64,000 bases of DNA from Eonycteris spelaea (taxonomy: Eukaryota > Chordata > Mammalia > Chiroptera > Pteropodidae). Within the stretch, counting starts at the first letter, position 1; every line of letters starts with the position of its first letter. The stretch spans positions 4,427,501-4,491,500 of the forward strand of contig PUFA01000143.1 of the NCBI GenBank assembly GCA_003508835.1, given 5' to 3'. Of this stretch, positions 10,501 to 21,604 are shown one piece after another. The translations under genes were made by a program, and so were the position numbers. The notes under the pieces were generated by a model, which saw nothing but the letters and a program-made list of their open reading frames with translations, had not been told where the DNA came from and did not search any database.

Positions 10501-13500
10501 TCATCATCTTGTTTTCTGATAAATTCTCAAGGAAAAAGAATAATTTAGGCTATTTCTTTTCAACTTGGAATTTCTTTTGAAAGATAGCTTCTTTAGCTGG
10601 CCTTGCTGCTCTATGTTTGCGTATGTGCCTCTCCATGGGTGAGAACCATTTTATATCATGTTCTGTGCTGTTTTCTACCAGAATGGGGTGATTTATAATG
10701 AACTTCCTACAGCTTTCTGGGGCTCTCCTCCACAGAAGTCTCCTAGGGAGAAAGACCTGTTCTCCCAGCAAACTACATGCACACCAAACATCAGAAGTTC
10801 TCTACCATTACACGCTGATGTCACCCTAGCCCCTTACTTCATATCTGGACCAAGCCCCAAGAGGGACTGTCTTTGGAGGAAAAAAAGAGTTAAAAGGAAG
10901 TTAAGATTTGAATTAAGCAAGTGCTCCATATGGCATCCCTTGTCTCTGGTCACTGCCTTTGCACCTGCTGTGGGGTCTGTGCCTGGCCCTGCATGCATGT
11001 TGAGACTTTGGTAGAGGTGGAGTTGGAAACTTGGGACAGGAGGCCCTGTGCCCCAGACTATAATTTAAAGAGCTCCTGGTTTTGGTGACTCTGCTGTGAT
11101 ATTTCTGTTTCTGGGCTGGGCATTGACTAATCTTATCTGGATGCACTTGTTCTCAAGTCCATCTTTATGTGTGAAAACCCAGGCATACACATGCTTTGGT
11201 TCATTGAGGTTGGGGGACCATTGGAGAAGCTATGGTGTCACTGTCCCTTGCTTTCTGGTGACACGTAAGGTGACATCCAGCTCTTGCCTGTGTCTTCCTT
11301 TCCTTCGACTCTGTGCCATGTCTGAGAAGTGAGAACAGATGCCTTTCTCTGCTCTGCTTGGTGTCCTCCCATCACCTGCTGGCAGTCCTGGTGGCTCTGG
11401 GAATCTAAAATTCAGACCGCATCTGGACTAGGACTTAGATCTGCCTCTCAGAGGTGGGGGCAGGCAGGGCTTAGACAGGTACCCTCTTCTGCCTTTCTAC
11501 ATTTTCATAGCCAAACCTAGCTGCAAAAAGGCCCTGTCTGCCTTGTGGAAGGTCTTTAGCCCCAACCTCAGCTAATTTGTGTCCTTTTTTGAACACACAG
11601 TAACTGAGGATTGCCAAGTCTGGCAGTTTTTGAAAGAAGGCTTTCTATCCATTTTGGCAACTTGTTTCTTTAAAGACACTGCATTCTTTTTATTGGATGG
11701 AAAATAATTTCACAAATAACACATTTACTTTAGTAATAAGACCCACCTTGTTCTTTTACCATCCACCTCTCACCAATAGACTTTTTCCCTTATCTATTTT
11801 TACCTTGGCCTCTGGTGTTAATTGTCATAACGTCAAAATTTAAACTCTCCAGGGGATCCTGACATTGTAAGGATTTGACTGAAGATCAGAAACAAATTGC
11901 AGTGAAGTAAAAACATCAGGGCCACAGTGCCAAACACTGTGAACTTCCCAAACTGCTGCCATCTGTGCTGTGCTGGGCCTCTGGTTGGCGCCTGAGTCAG
12001 CTTGGATTGGCAGTCTCTTACTCAATGCTCTGTTTTCCTTGGGGGTAGGAGAGAGTGGAGGAGGGGTAGAGGTGAATCAGGGAAGGAGGGAGGGGAGACC
12101 TGAGGGAGTTAAGTTGCCCTTTTGCCTCATGATTTATATTTGGTGAGAATAGCCCTGTTACGCTTTCTTCTAGCTGGAATGTGTCTTGGACATGTTGTTT
12201 CAATATGAAACAGTCAGCTGGGCCCTCTGTGGAATGTCCCTGGAGACTGGAAATGACCTCCCAATAGAATCATTTGTTCAGCAGAATTCTAACTTGAATT
12301 CTCTAACATCTGAATTCTATTAATACCTTCAGAATATTTCCATCAGATTTGTGAAATCAGAAGGTGCTTTGAAAGATATTCAGCACCAAATACTGGGGTA
12401 TTTTTAATTATCCTTCTTTGTTATTCTTTTGTGTTTTGTGGGAACATCTTCCTGCCTGTACCTTTTCATTTACCATTATGAAATTGGATGTTCAAATTCG
12501 CCTAGTAAAATTCAAGGGTGAGGCAAAGTTTGTTGTGTGAGGCAAAGTTTGTTGTCTATGATGGCTCACAGGGAAAGTGAACTTGTAAGCACACAGGAAA
12601 GAGGTGGATGCAGGCAGAACAAGGACAGCTATTCTGTCTACATTTGTTGGAAGAGAATGAAAAGAAAAGTCACACTGTGAAGGGCCCTGGTGTAATGGTA
12701 CAGAAATGACTTTCAAATCTACACAGGGCCTTTCCTGAGATGACAAATCCTATCTTATCTTTTAAGGGAACTAAGGTATGGAAGGAACAAAGGAAGGAAG
12801 GAACAAAGGAGGTAAAAAGTTTGAAGAGAGGAGTGCCATGAAGTAATGGAAGTAAAAGAGCATCTCTATAAAGAAAAAAAATATTTGTAATATCTAGATC
12901 AAATGAAAGTAAAACTTTCATTAGCAAAATCATACTCAATGAGTGTGGTGCCTCTGAGGTAGGGCTTGAACTTGAATTGCAACTGCAGCTAGTAGGAAGG
13001 AGGTCCCCAACACTTCATCTCCAAGACACTGGATACAGAGGAGATCTCAGGGGGCGGTCATGGGGTAGAGAGTTCCTTGGTTGGAAAGATGAGTTAGAAA
13101 AGAGTGAAACTGCAAATCCCACAAAGGTAAATTCAATTTCATGGAGCATTTCATAAACTTTCACTTGGTGAAAACACAGAGTATCTACTTTGTAAAGCAG
13201 GCTTTGAGGTGAGAGGAAACGTGATCAGAAAATAAGATTTTACATGCTGCAGGCAGGTTCCAAAAAAAACTGAGGAGACACAGTTTGCTGAGCTCTGCTC
13301 TTCACTCAAGGTAAGTGATGAAAATGTGGATTGTGGGCTTGTTTAGCCTACTTGGGAGAGTTGGACCATGCACTTGATGAGGGCAAAGATGTATCTGCCC
13401 AGGTGCAGAAGCCCATTACCCAAATCTGTGTCACAGTGGCTGCCGAAATGGTATGTACCAAAAAAGTACATTTGGTATCTTAAAAGGATTAAAAAAGAAG

Positions 13501-14892
13501 TCTCTACCTCCAAAAAGTACTGAAAACATGTTTTACCCAATGTATACTCCATTGCTTAAAATTCTAATATTCAGGATTAGATGGATGAATTCAAGTTTTA
13601 GTAAAAATTATGGAGTTTTCTTGGAAATTCAGAGAAATTCCAGACTCTGATAATGCCTCTAATAATGATAAATTGCTTCCTGGTTATGGGACCTTGGCAC
13701 AGAGTAGGCTGGTATAGGAGGAAAACACACTTTGGACCTGAGGGAACTGTCCATGAGTAGGCCCCTTAATGTGCCTGCTGACCATCTTCCTCTGCCATAA
13801 AGGCCCATCAGACACCTCCGCCACTGTCTGTGTTCTGCTGGCCCATGTGGCAAATCTTAAATTCCAGACTGGTATCCTCAGTATCATATGAGTGTTCTAT
13901 TAGCAAAAGCTTAAAAAATGCAATCATATACGTCTTTGATTCACTGGGAAAAAATAAACAGATACAGCAAATAACTGGAATCAGATCTTTGGCTAAGGAA
14001 TTTCTTGAGCTCACATGTTTGCTCGGAAGAGGTTCCCACAGCCTGGCCTTTATTTTTTATCTATCCCCACAGGATGTACTCCTACACTTTCTTTTCCAGG
14101 GTCCCTTGTTTCCTGTTCGCATTCCCACAGCTGTTGTGGGTGACAGCTCCAGTTTGTACTTGGAAGCTTCTAAGCTTAGGGTCCTTGCTGGTGGCTCTGC
14201 ACAAAAGTGTGGCAGATGTTCAGCATCAGGAATCAAAACTGAGCTTTCACACCACATGACACATTCTTCTTTTCAGTCCTGTTCATTTCCTCTGGACAGG
14301 ATATGGAACAATTTCCCTCATCTGTTGCTTGCTCAGTGGGTTGGGATTCTGTGGATTTTACAATGATACTTAGATTTCTCCAAAATCTCTTCCAAGAGGT
14401 TAAAAAGTGTTCATTCAATCATAGACTCTTTCTAGTTGAGGAATTATTGGTTTTGTGTGATATGCAGGTGAAATCCAGAAGCAGATAAAGGAGACCAATT
14501 ATCTCATGGGGTTTTCTGAGACTTGGCTTCAAAAGAATATCCTCTGACTAGCTCAGGATCCTTTTAATTCTCGAGAAAACATGACAAATTTATAAGATTA
14601 AAGAAGAAAAAGCACAAAGCAACTCATGTTCATTTGCAAACTAGACAAATTTTAAGCAGAATTACTGCAATACTATGTTGGCATAAAGGATATTCTGGTG
14701 GGAGACAAAGAAGTGGGGCATCATTTCTTACAGTTATATTCAATATGTGACCAGGGCTTAGTGACACTACTTGGAAAATATGCTTACTGCCACAGTTTCT
14801 TTCTGGATTCCCAGGCTATGTAAGTTCCCTTGGCTTAAACTCTTTGTTTTCCTCTTCCATTAGCAACCGGGAAGGCAAACTAACATTTGCAG
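10501..14892. other. mostly unique sequence, no supported gene
   Basis: About 4.4 kb with no repeat that I can name and no exon with convincing splice sites. The longest frame (178 codons, 13830-14366 +) has no family resemblance and overlaps equally long frames on both strands, which suggests chance. A 19-bp tandem duplication lies at 12518-12555. Confidence 0.55.
12518..12555. repeat. 19-bp unit in tandem, two copies
   Basis: The unit GTGAGGCAAAGTTTGTTGT occurs twice in direct succession with no mismatch. Confidence 0.97.
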
Positions 14893-15090
14893 CAACTCAC
14901 TAGGGACCAGTCACTTAGAATGTTATCCCATTTGATTCTCACAACACTATGATATAGGAGTGTTATACCTATTTTTCTTATGAGGAAACTGAGTCTCAAA
15001 AAGATTGGGTTAGTTTTTCAAAGTCAACTGGTATAGTTGGGATTCAAAATAAGTTTGCTAAGATTACAAAGCTGTGTTTTTTACTACACT
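14893..15090 (+). repeat. MIR SINE, sense
   Basis: Contains the MIR core in order: 'atttgattctcacaacac', 'tgaggaaactgag', then a 'gggattcaaa' block. No intact tRNA-like head. Confidence 0.88.
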
Positions 15091-16075
15091 GAATTGCTTT
15101 CATTGGATATCTATAATCCTCCAAAATGCTGACTAGGAAAAAAAAGGCACACAATAGGAATTCAGATGGGAATTCGGATTTTTTTTTTTTTTTTTGCATT
15201 TTGCCTCTTGAGAGAAATTGTTTTTCATGCACTCTCATTCTTGCTGCACGATTTTCTCTTTGTCCCATTAACACATTGGGTTTCACAGGTGCTGTCTCAA
15301 CTTTTCATGGCATGCCTTTGACATACTGAGTGTCAGTAAATGTTGTTGAAGGGAACTGAAGCATTCATTTATGAATGCACCCACCTCAGCATCTTTGCTC
15401 CTTGTTCAGGATTTGAGCCTGGAGAGTTGGTTCAGAATCCCTCACTGGTGGTGGGGGTGGGAGTTGACTAATTATTAGTTACTAATTTAAGTGAACCATT
15501 TTACTAGTTTTAAGGTTCAAAGGTGTGTTTGTCCTGTTGATCTATTAAATAGTTCAAATAGTCACACACTAGCTCATAGCTATGTTCAGCTATAGACTGG
15601 GGGAGGGGCTGGTGAAAGACGATTGCTGACTTTTTTTGCATTCCTAAGGCAAGTCTATGAAATGATTTTCTTTTTGTGCCCTGCTTAGAATCCCTGGATT
15701 TCTGTTTCTCACCTCCTATGAATGCTGCTGGGTAAGGCTTGATGCTTTGCAGCCTATTTCAGCATGGCAGCAGTCCTGCAAGAACCTATTAATAGCCTTC
15801 ATTTCCAGTATTTGCCCTGTAAAGTCAGTCCTCATTTTTAGTAGCTCTCTGTTACTCACAATTCTAGGAAAAGTTCCTTTTGAGTCTCTTCCTGCCAGAG
15901 GACTGCTCAACTCTCTCCACCTACTTAGGGATATATACTGGGTGATACATTTCTTGTATGAGCCTCTCTTACCTAAACCCCTCCTACAGACAATACTACC
16001 TTTGTTTAGAGAGCTAACTTGATAAACCTACTGAGGAAGGAGAGTGAGACTTTGGCTGCCTAGTGCTGAAGTCAT
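15091..16075. other. no recognisable gene
   Basis: Contains a poly-T run at 15179-15195 and otherwise anonymous sequence. Open frames are short and uncorroborated. Confidence 0.5.
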
Positions 16076-16738
16076 GCTTGACTCATCTCTTCCTCTCATG
16101 CCACATATCCAGTTCATCATACATTTCATTAGCTTTGTCTTCAAAATACATCCAGAAACCGGACCATTCTCACTGCTTTCCACTCTGCCTGGTTGCCCAA
16201 GCTGCTCTCATCTCTCTCCAGGCTCCCTGTAAGGCCATCCGCCTGGTCTGCACCTCCACCATACCTCCCACAGTCTATTCTCCACATGTGTTGAAAGTAG
16301 ACTTGTAAAGTATAAATCAGATTAAGTCACATTCAACTCAATAGCTTCTAGTGGCTTGCCTGTCTCATGCAGAACAAAAATTGGAGTCTTCAAGTGGCCT
16401 GTAAGACTTGCATGGTCTGGACTCTGTCCTCATCTACCACATTCTTCCCTTCTGTGCCTGATCACACTGTCTTGCTATTGCTACTCTTCTTACCTCAGTG
16501 TTTTGCACATGTTATTTCTTCCATCTGGAATTTTCTTCCTCAGATAACCATATTCTTTCTGGTCTTTGATTTAATATCCCCATTTCAGAGCAGCATTTCA
16601 GGGCCATCTTAAACAAAATAACAACCCTCAGCCCTGGGAACCCCTATGAGCCTCCTCTGTTTGACTCCTTTGTTTTGCCTTTATGGCTGTTTGATAAGCA
16701 GCCTGCTTGCTGCTGGTCTCTCACTACTGGATGACAAG
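16076..16738 (+). mobile_element. LINE-2 (or L2-like) fragment, 5' of an LTR insertion
   Basis: The pyrimidine-rich plus strand follows the old LINE-2 3' pattern: 'ccatctggaattttcttcc', 'tttgcacatgttatttc', 'agtggcttgcctgtctc', then 'tctcactactggatgacaag'. It is interrupted at the ACAAG target site at 16734-16738 and resumes at 17354. Confidence 0.7.
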
Positions 16739-17348
16739 TGCAACCATGCAAAAACCTCCCTTTTTAAAAATGACTGTTTTTTCTTTCTCTCTCCTTGATT
16801 CAAACTGGCTTTGTCTAGTCTAATAGCACCATGACTCATTCACTTCTTTTCTTTCCTTATCCTTTCACCTATGCACATGCTGCATAACCACTCCCTTAGT
16901 CATTAAGCCCTTAGGACATCAGATTATGCTCAGCAACAAACAGTTTAGAAACAAAGCCTCAAGTCTACTGACCACAGACAGAGTTTTAGTCAAACTAAAG
17001 ATAACGTCTTAATCTCAGTTCTGTTTCAGCTTCAGATCCATGAAGGCAGAACACTATACCATGACTGACATCAGGACCTGATTCTATGATTAACTACCTC
17101 TCATCCTAGCTTCAGCCAAGTAATTGTGCTCACAACCCCAACTTCCTTAGCTAGAATGACTAATGATTTTTCCTCAGTACCCCTAGAGACCATCCGGGAG
17201 CCAGATCTTTGAGGGCTAGCTCACCTGTGCCTCTAGGCTTGGTGCCATTTCCTCAAATAAACCCCTGCTTTCTTTGCTGCAAACTCTTGTTCATGTCTCA
17301 TTTGGCTTTCACGTACACAGGCAAATGAACTCACTTTAGTTCAGTAAT
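16739..17348 (+). mobile_element. solo LTR (ERV1-like), inserted in L2
   Basis: A 610-bp segment beginning TGCAACC and flanked by the exact 5-mer ACAAG at 16734-16738 and 17349-17353. It has an LTR-like R region: 'tcctcaaataaacccctgc' (AATAAA signal near 17257-17262) followed by a T-rich 'tttctttgctgcaaactcttg' tract. There is no internal coding sequence. The 3' end reads AAT rather than CA, so the terminus has mutated or the boundary is off by a few bases. Confidence 0.65.
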
Positions 17349-17353
17349 ACAAG

Positions 17354-17425
17354 CCCCCTGAGGGTGAATATGGTTTCAGCTGAATCCTCAGAACACAGAG
17401 CAGTGCCCTCCCAGAATAAGTGCTC
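17354..17425 (+). mobile_element. LINE-2 3' terminal piece, 3' of the LTR insertion
   Basis: 'agccccctgagggtgaatatgg', then 'cagagcagtgccctccc' and 'agtgctcactaaatattta', as at the 3' terminus of L2. Continuous with 16076-16738 once the LTR is removed. Confidence 0.8.
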
Positions 17426-17683
17426 ACTAAATATTTAATTAAGGAATAGTTGTTGAGTGAAGGTGACATGACATAGCCAAACTGCTTTGGATTCCTGGTC
17501 ATGAACAAGAACTTGCCAGTGAGAAAGAAAGGCTGATCCCTGCAGAAGGGCCATGACAAAGGTGTAGACATGCTACTGGTCTTCTGAAGCAGAACTCACC
17601 AAGGCAGAACTTTACGGCATTGACTCTCATGTGATATGACTTTTTCCACTTATCTGAATATGTCTTTGGTTTTGTGTTGATGG
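17426..17683. other. short anonymous stretch before the ERV block
   Basis: Nothing recognised here. Confidence 0.5.
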
Positions 17684-17832
17684 TGTGGGGAAGAAAAATC
17701 TTTCCTCTGCTCTCAAGGTTCTTCAGGCTGGCCTAATAATCAAATACACATAAGACAGATTGGTAACAAAAAATAACCAAATTTAATACATACATATGTA
17801 TGAGAACCTTGTATACATGAGAGAGTCAGAGA

Positions 17833-17869
17833 CCGCCCCCCCCCCGCCCCCGCCCCAACAACCCCACCC
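17833..17869. repeat. C-rich tract (G-rich on minus strand)
   Basis: A run of nine or ten C followed by GCCCCCGCCCC and AACCCCACCC. The minus strand has several runs of three or more G and could form a G-quadruplex. The paired LTR at 28082-28371 has no such tract, so it arose after integration or assembled from a slippage-prone site. Confidence 0.9.
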
Positions 17870-18054
17870 TTGCAAACACACAAGAGGTTTGGGGATAGAA
17901 AGGAAGATTGAGGTATATAAGACATCCTGAGCTAGAGATAAGGTAAGATATCCTGGGAATTTCCAAAGGTCATTGCAGGCTGATTAGAAGAGCAGACCTT
18001 CAGTAAATATAAGTTTGCTCTACCCTACAGATAGATTAATAGAAATTATATCTG

Positions 18055-18058
18055 ATAC
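18055..18058. other. target-site duplication ATAC, left copy
   Basis: ATAC directly precedes the TG of the left LTR and is repeated at 22785-22788 after the CA of the right LTR. Four base pairs is the usual duplication size for gammaretroviruses. Confidence 0.85.
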
Positions 18059-18406
18059 TGTTGTAGCCGCCAGCCCCCGAAAGACACATGGGCCACCAGA
18101 ACTCAGTAACTCAGTGAGTTATAGGGAACACTCTTTATTCAGCCAGCTGGGTCTGCCAGGGGTATGCAGACTCCAAATTAAGCAGCCCCAAAATGTAGAG
18201 GTACAAGGTTTTTAAGCACAAAATCCCATTCTTCATTCTGTCTAAACACATAGGGCTATCTTCTGTTCATTACCTGTCAACTCACAGTTCAGGTGCGTAA
18301 GCAGGGTTTCAGAAGCAGAAAGCTTATTGTTAGAATGTTATGTTCCTATGGGTGACAGTGTATATTCCCATGGACATAGCCAAGCAGTAATTTTCCAGCC
18401 AGCACA
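18059..18406 (-). mobile_element. provirus 3' LTR
   Basis: 348 bp. In plus-strand coordinates it starts TGTTGTAG and ends CAGCACA. It keeps an AATAAA signal (minus strand, 18134-18139) and a TTAAAAACC box near 18207-18215 that could be a TATA-like element. It has an extra 8-bp AACTCAGT repeat compared with the 5' LTR. Confidence 0.93.
18134..18139 (-). promoter_or_regulatory. LTR polyadenylation signal AATAAA
   Basis: AATAAA on the minus strand in the 3' LTR, followed downstream by AGAGTGTTCCC. The 5' LTR lacks it because of a small deletion near 22508-22512. Confidence 0.75.
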
Positions 18407-19115
18407 TTCCCTACTGGCCTTAGCAGAAAATCAAATCCTTGATTCTTCATAAAGAATTGGCTTATAGCCTCTATTCTGTAATACTAAAAGTGTAATAGAA
18501 TTAACTCTTTTCCTTATATATGCACACAAGAAATTAAGGAAACATGGGCCGAAAGTTAACAAGAGGAGGAGGATTAAAGGTCCAGCTATAGCAGATAGAA
18601 GGGTTGTTAGCCATGGTGACCAATTGAACATTCTATGAAACCAGTTATTTGAGTCTAGTCTCTGTTTTTCCCTGACATTTAAATTCCTCTGTACTAGTAG
18701 TAAACTTTTTCTAATTTCTCCAGAGTTATTGGCATAGAAGCAACAGGTTTCACCTAGAGCCATACATAATCCATCTTGTTCTAAGAATAATAAATTTAAA
18801 CCTCTTCTATTTTGGAGAACTACTTCTGCTAGTGAATTGACCCGAAATTCTAGCCTGCTGAGGTCAGTTAGGGGAGTTCCCACCCCACCAGCAATCTTGT
18901 CCTATGTCTGGGGTGGTCTTATTTAAGACCTTGTGTAGCAATGTTATTAATGTTCCTTCTGGTTCTGGTTGTGGCTGGTCTAATGCCTGGGCTAAAGAGG
19001 AAAAGAGGAAGAAACAGAGGGTTATACTTTTGTATGTCTGAGTCTTAGTCTTAAGGTCCCATCTTCCTGAGCTGTCCATTCTCGTGCTGCCTTCACGTGG
19101 GAGTGATGAGTCCAT
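18407..19115 (-). pseudogene. env: env remnant: leader and N-terminal surface piece joined to transmembrane subunit
   Basis: Gammaretroviral envelope protein, normally processed into surface (SU) and transmembrane (TM) subunits. Minus-strand 18864-19115 encodes an N-terminal segment with a hydrophobic signal peptide (ITLCFFLFSSLAQA) and a short stretch after it. Minus-strand 18431-18883 is an open frame of 150 codons in a different frame. It carries a TM ectodomain with the heptad region, the LQNRRGL immunosuppressive-type segment, the CX6CC motif (CMALGETCC), a membrane span (about residues 95-120) and a cytoplasmic tail. The SU body, cleavage site and fusion peptide are absent, apparently by one deletion near 18885. 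The frame shift there means the two pieces are not one reading frame. Family assignment is strong; any present expression is unknown. Confidence 0.92.
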
Positions 19116-19119
19116 GATG

Positions 19120-20172
19120 GGATGCTGTCTACTTTAACTGCAGTGGGCGTCATCAGAAAGACAGTGAAGTGTCCTTTCCATTTGGGTTCAAGTCTCTTGG
19201 AAGTGAACTTCTGGATTCACACAGAGTCCCCAGTCTGAAACTGGTGGGGAAGTCTATCCCCCAGAGCTGAGTGGACAGCACGAACCTGGGACCAAATCTC
19301 CTTCTGTGCACTTTGAAGGGCCTGTAAGGTACTAAAGGTGGGGGTCTTCCAAAGAAAATTTCAAATGAGGTGAATCCATTAATATACAGAGTACACCTGG
19401 CTCAGAGAAGAGCAAAGGGGAGAAGTTCTACCCAGGTCCCACCAGTTTCTAATCCTAACCTGACTACTGTCTTTTTTAGGATCTGATTCATTCGCTCTAC
19501 TTGGCCCAAACTTTGGGCCAGTAGGTGCAGTGGAGTTTCCACTGCAAATTTAGGTAGCTAGCCAATTGTGATGCCTTTGCTACGAAGGCTGCCCCATCAT
19601 CTGACCCTAAAGTTCTGGGGAGACCAAATCAAGGGAGGATTTCTTGTAGTAGTTTCTTAGTAACTACTAAGGCAGTCTCTTTCCTGGTAGGGAAGGCCTC
19701 TACCCATCCTGAAAAGGTGTCTGTAAAAACAAGTAAATATTTATAGTCCCCTATAGTCGGGGTTACCTCAGTGAAATTGACTTCTCAGTGGTCCCCCGGG
19801 TAAGTTACTCTTTCTTTATGCCTAGGTTCTTCTATCTTCCCCTTGTTTGGATTAACTTGGGCACAAGCCGGGCATCGTGAGGCAATATCCTCTGCAGTTC
19901 TTCTCCCTTCTGGAGCATCTTAGTTTGCCCTAGGTGTGTGGTCTGGTGTAGTTGGTGGAGGAGAGTCCCTCCAAAGGCCCATGATAGCCCAATTTTTCTA
20001 TCTGGGGTCGTCCACCAACCCTGTTGGTTCTTAGTGGCTCCCTTATCTTGAAAATACATGTTCTCTTCCACCGTATAGGTCGGAGACAGAGGCAGTTCCG
20101 GGTAAGGGACAACAGCCAGTAGATGTGGTGGGGGCCCCACTGGCCTTCTGGCAGCTGCTTTTGCCTCTGCAT
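19120..20172 (-). pseudogene. pol: pol integrase remnant
   Basis: Integrase joins viral cDNA to host DNA. The minus strand holds a diverged gammaretroviral integrase: the N-terminal zinc-binding part lies around 19832-20172 (an open 102-codon frame containing HLGQTKM), the catalytic core lies around 19500-19830, and the C-terminal DNA-binding part lies around 19130-19450. The frame is shifted and has stops, so the DDE core is not in one reading frame. It overlaps the start of env, as is usual in this genus. Confidence 0.85.
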
Positions 20173-20273
20173 TGGCTCTTCGGTTTTCCTTAGCTCAGGA
20201 CTATTCCCTTTTTGATTCCCTTTACAAAAAACAATAGCCAGAGCCTTAGGTATCTATATGGCTTCAAGTAAGG

Positions 20274-20700
20274 CTAAGATCTCCTTGTTCTTGATGTCCT
20301 TCCCAGCTGAAGTAGAAGCCCTCTTTCCTTGTAGATGGCTCCTTGTACATGTGCAGTGGCAAAGGCATATTGACTGTCAGTGTATGTTGTGACTGCCTTA
20401 TCCTTTCCCCATCTTAGTGCCTCAGTGAAGGCAATGAGTTCTGCCTTTTGAGCAGAAGTCCTATGGGGAAGAGCTTGTGACCAGATAGTGCCAGTTAGAG
20501 TTACAACCCCTGCCCCAGCATACCTCCTTCCTTCCTGCATGAAGTTGCTCCTTCATGAACAGAACTTCATCAGCCTCAGGCAGAGGGGAGTCTTTGAGGT
20601 CTGGCCATGAGGAATACACAGCATCAGTGAAATCTATGCAGTCATGAACAGGGGTTCGGGGTCTGAGTCTGGCAACAGATTGGCTGGGTTGATGACAGTA
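20274..20700 (-). pseudogene. pol: pol RNase H remnant
   Basis: RNase H removes the RNA strand during reverse transcription. Minus-strand 20274-20540 encodes AQKAELIAFTEALRWGK, TYTDSQYAFATAH and GLLLQLG, which are typical RNase H core pieces with the acidic residues E and D still visible. The N-terminal part of the domain continues to about 20700 in the neighbouring frame (SSWPDLKDSPLPEAD). The reverse transcriptase that should precede it is absent. Confidence 0.9.
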
Positions 20701-21604
20701 GCTTTGGATTTTAGCCATACGTTTGGGGTCATCTGGTGCCTCCCTGTTGTTGAACACCTTCTGGGCTATCTCAACAAGTTGGGACAGGTTCATCCTTGCA
20801 AAACCTTTAATTTTTGCAATTTACACTGGATATCAGGGGCTGCCTGAGTAGCAAAGCTATATTAATTGCCTGCTGGTTCTCAGGGGCCTCAGGATCAATG
20901 GGGTGTATACCAGTACACCTCTTCAAGATGCTCCAGGGGATTCCTGAGGTCCCTCCCTGTATAACTTCAGTTACCTTAGAAAGGTTAGTTGGCTGGTGAG
21001 CAGCCATCCTAATTCCCCCAATTAGAATCTGGTGGTACCGATCTAATGCCATTCTCCCTGCCTGAGAATTGTGTCCCCAGTCTGGGCGGGTGGAGGGAAA
21101 TTCCTCCTCAATCTGTTCCCCTGCTTCCTCAACTCTCCTCCCTCCCACAGTATCTTTTGTGTTTCAGTCCGAATGCATCTGAGTTCTTCTGAGGTCAAGG
21201 GGTAATTAAAAGCTGTTGGCAATTGTCCCAGGTGGGGCAGTGAGTCTGAAAGACACTTTCTAAGAGTCCCATTAATGCCTGGGGTTTCTCAGAGAAAGGC
21301 AGATTCTGTGCCTTCCAGTTGTACAGGTCACTAGTCGAGAAAGGCACATAAACCATAAAGGGCCTGTCAGTGTGCTCCCTGGGTGGTGCTTCTCAAGGGG
21401 AGGATGGCCGGGGTGGTGGTATCAGCTGATGCCTGCCCGGAGCAGGACAGGAGGCCCATAGGGGTTACCTGCTGGCATCCGAGGAGGTAAGGTGGTGCTC
21501 TTTGGCCTCTGTTGTCCTGGATTATAGGGTGGGAAGGTCACTGTCCTCCAGTGGAGATTGGAGGACTGAGGGACTGGGCTGTCTTGGAGATTTAGTTGCT
21601 GCAT
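20701..21604 (-). pseudogene. gag: gag remnant (matrix/proline-rich to capsid)
   Basis: Gag is the structural polyprotein. Minus-strand 20807-21148 encodes a capsid piece with RYHQILIGGIRMAA and DPEAPENQQAI (major-homology-region neighbourhood). Minus-strand 20700-20793 continues with the capsid C terminus (FNNREAPDDPKR) before running directly into RNase H sequence. Minus-strand 21422-21604 is a proline-rich part. Nucleocapsid with its CCHC knuckle is missing. Stops and shifts separate the pieces. Confidence 0.87.

Larger units (their letters stand above)
17684..18058 (-). mobile_element. older ERV, 3' LTR, part interrupted by the younger provirus
   Basis: Shares a long diverged match with 28082-28371: 'cctctgctctcaaggttctt' against 'cctctaccctcaaggttctt', then 'aataaccaaatttaatacat' and 'gattgaggtatataag'. 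The shared boundary is TGTGGGGA. The LTR continues at 22789-22942 on the far side of the inserted provirus. Because the integrase remnant in the interior is on the minus strand, this left copy is the 3' LTR. Confidence 0.85.

Noticed and set aside
10202..10580. Open frames of poly-Cys/Tyr and poly-Ala/Thr across the triplet repeat
   Set aside because: They are the translation of the microsatellite in different frames, with no conserved flanking peptide.
13830..14366. 178-codon plus-strand frame
   Set aside because: No family motif, no splice context, and several equally long overlapping frames on both strands.
17678..17683. Target-site duplication of the older ERV
   Set aside because: Flanks read GATGG on the left and TTATG on the right, too different to claim.
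20644..20847. Plus-strand frames across the gag/pol region
   Set aside because: They are antisense shadows of the minus-strand provirus.
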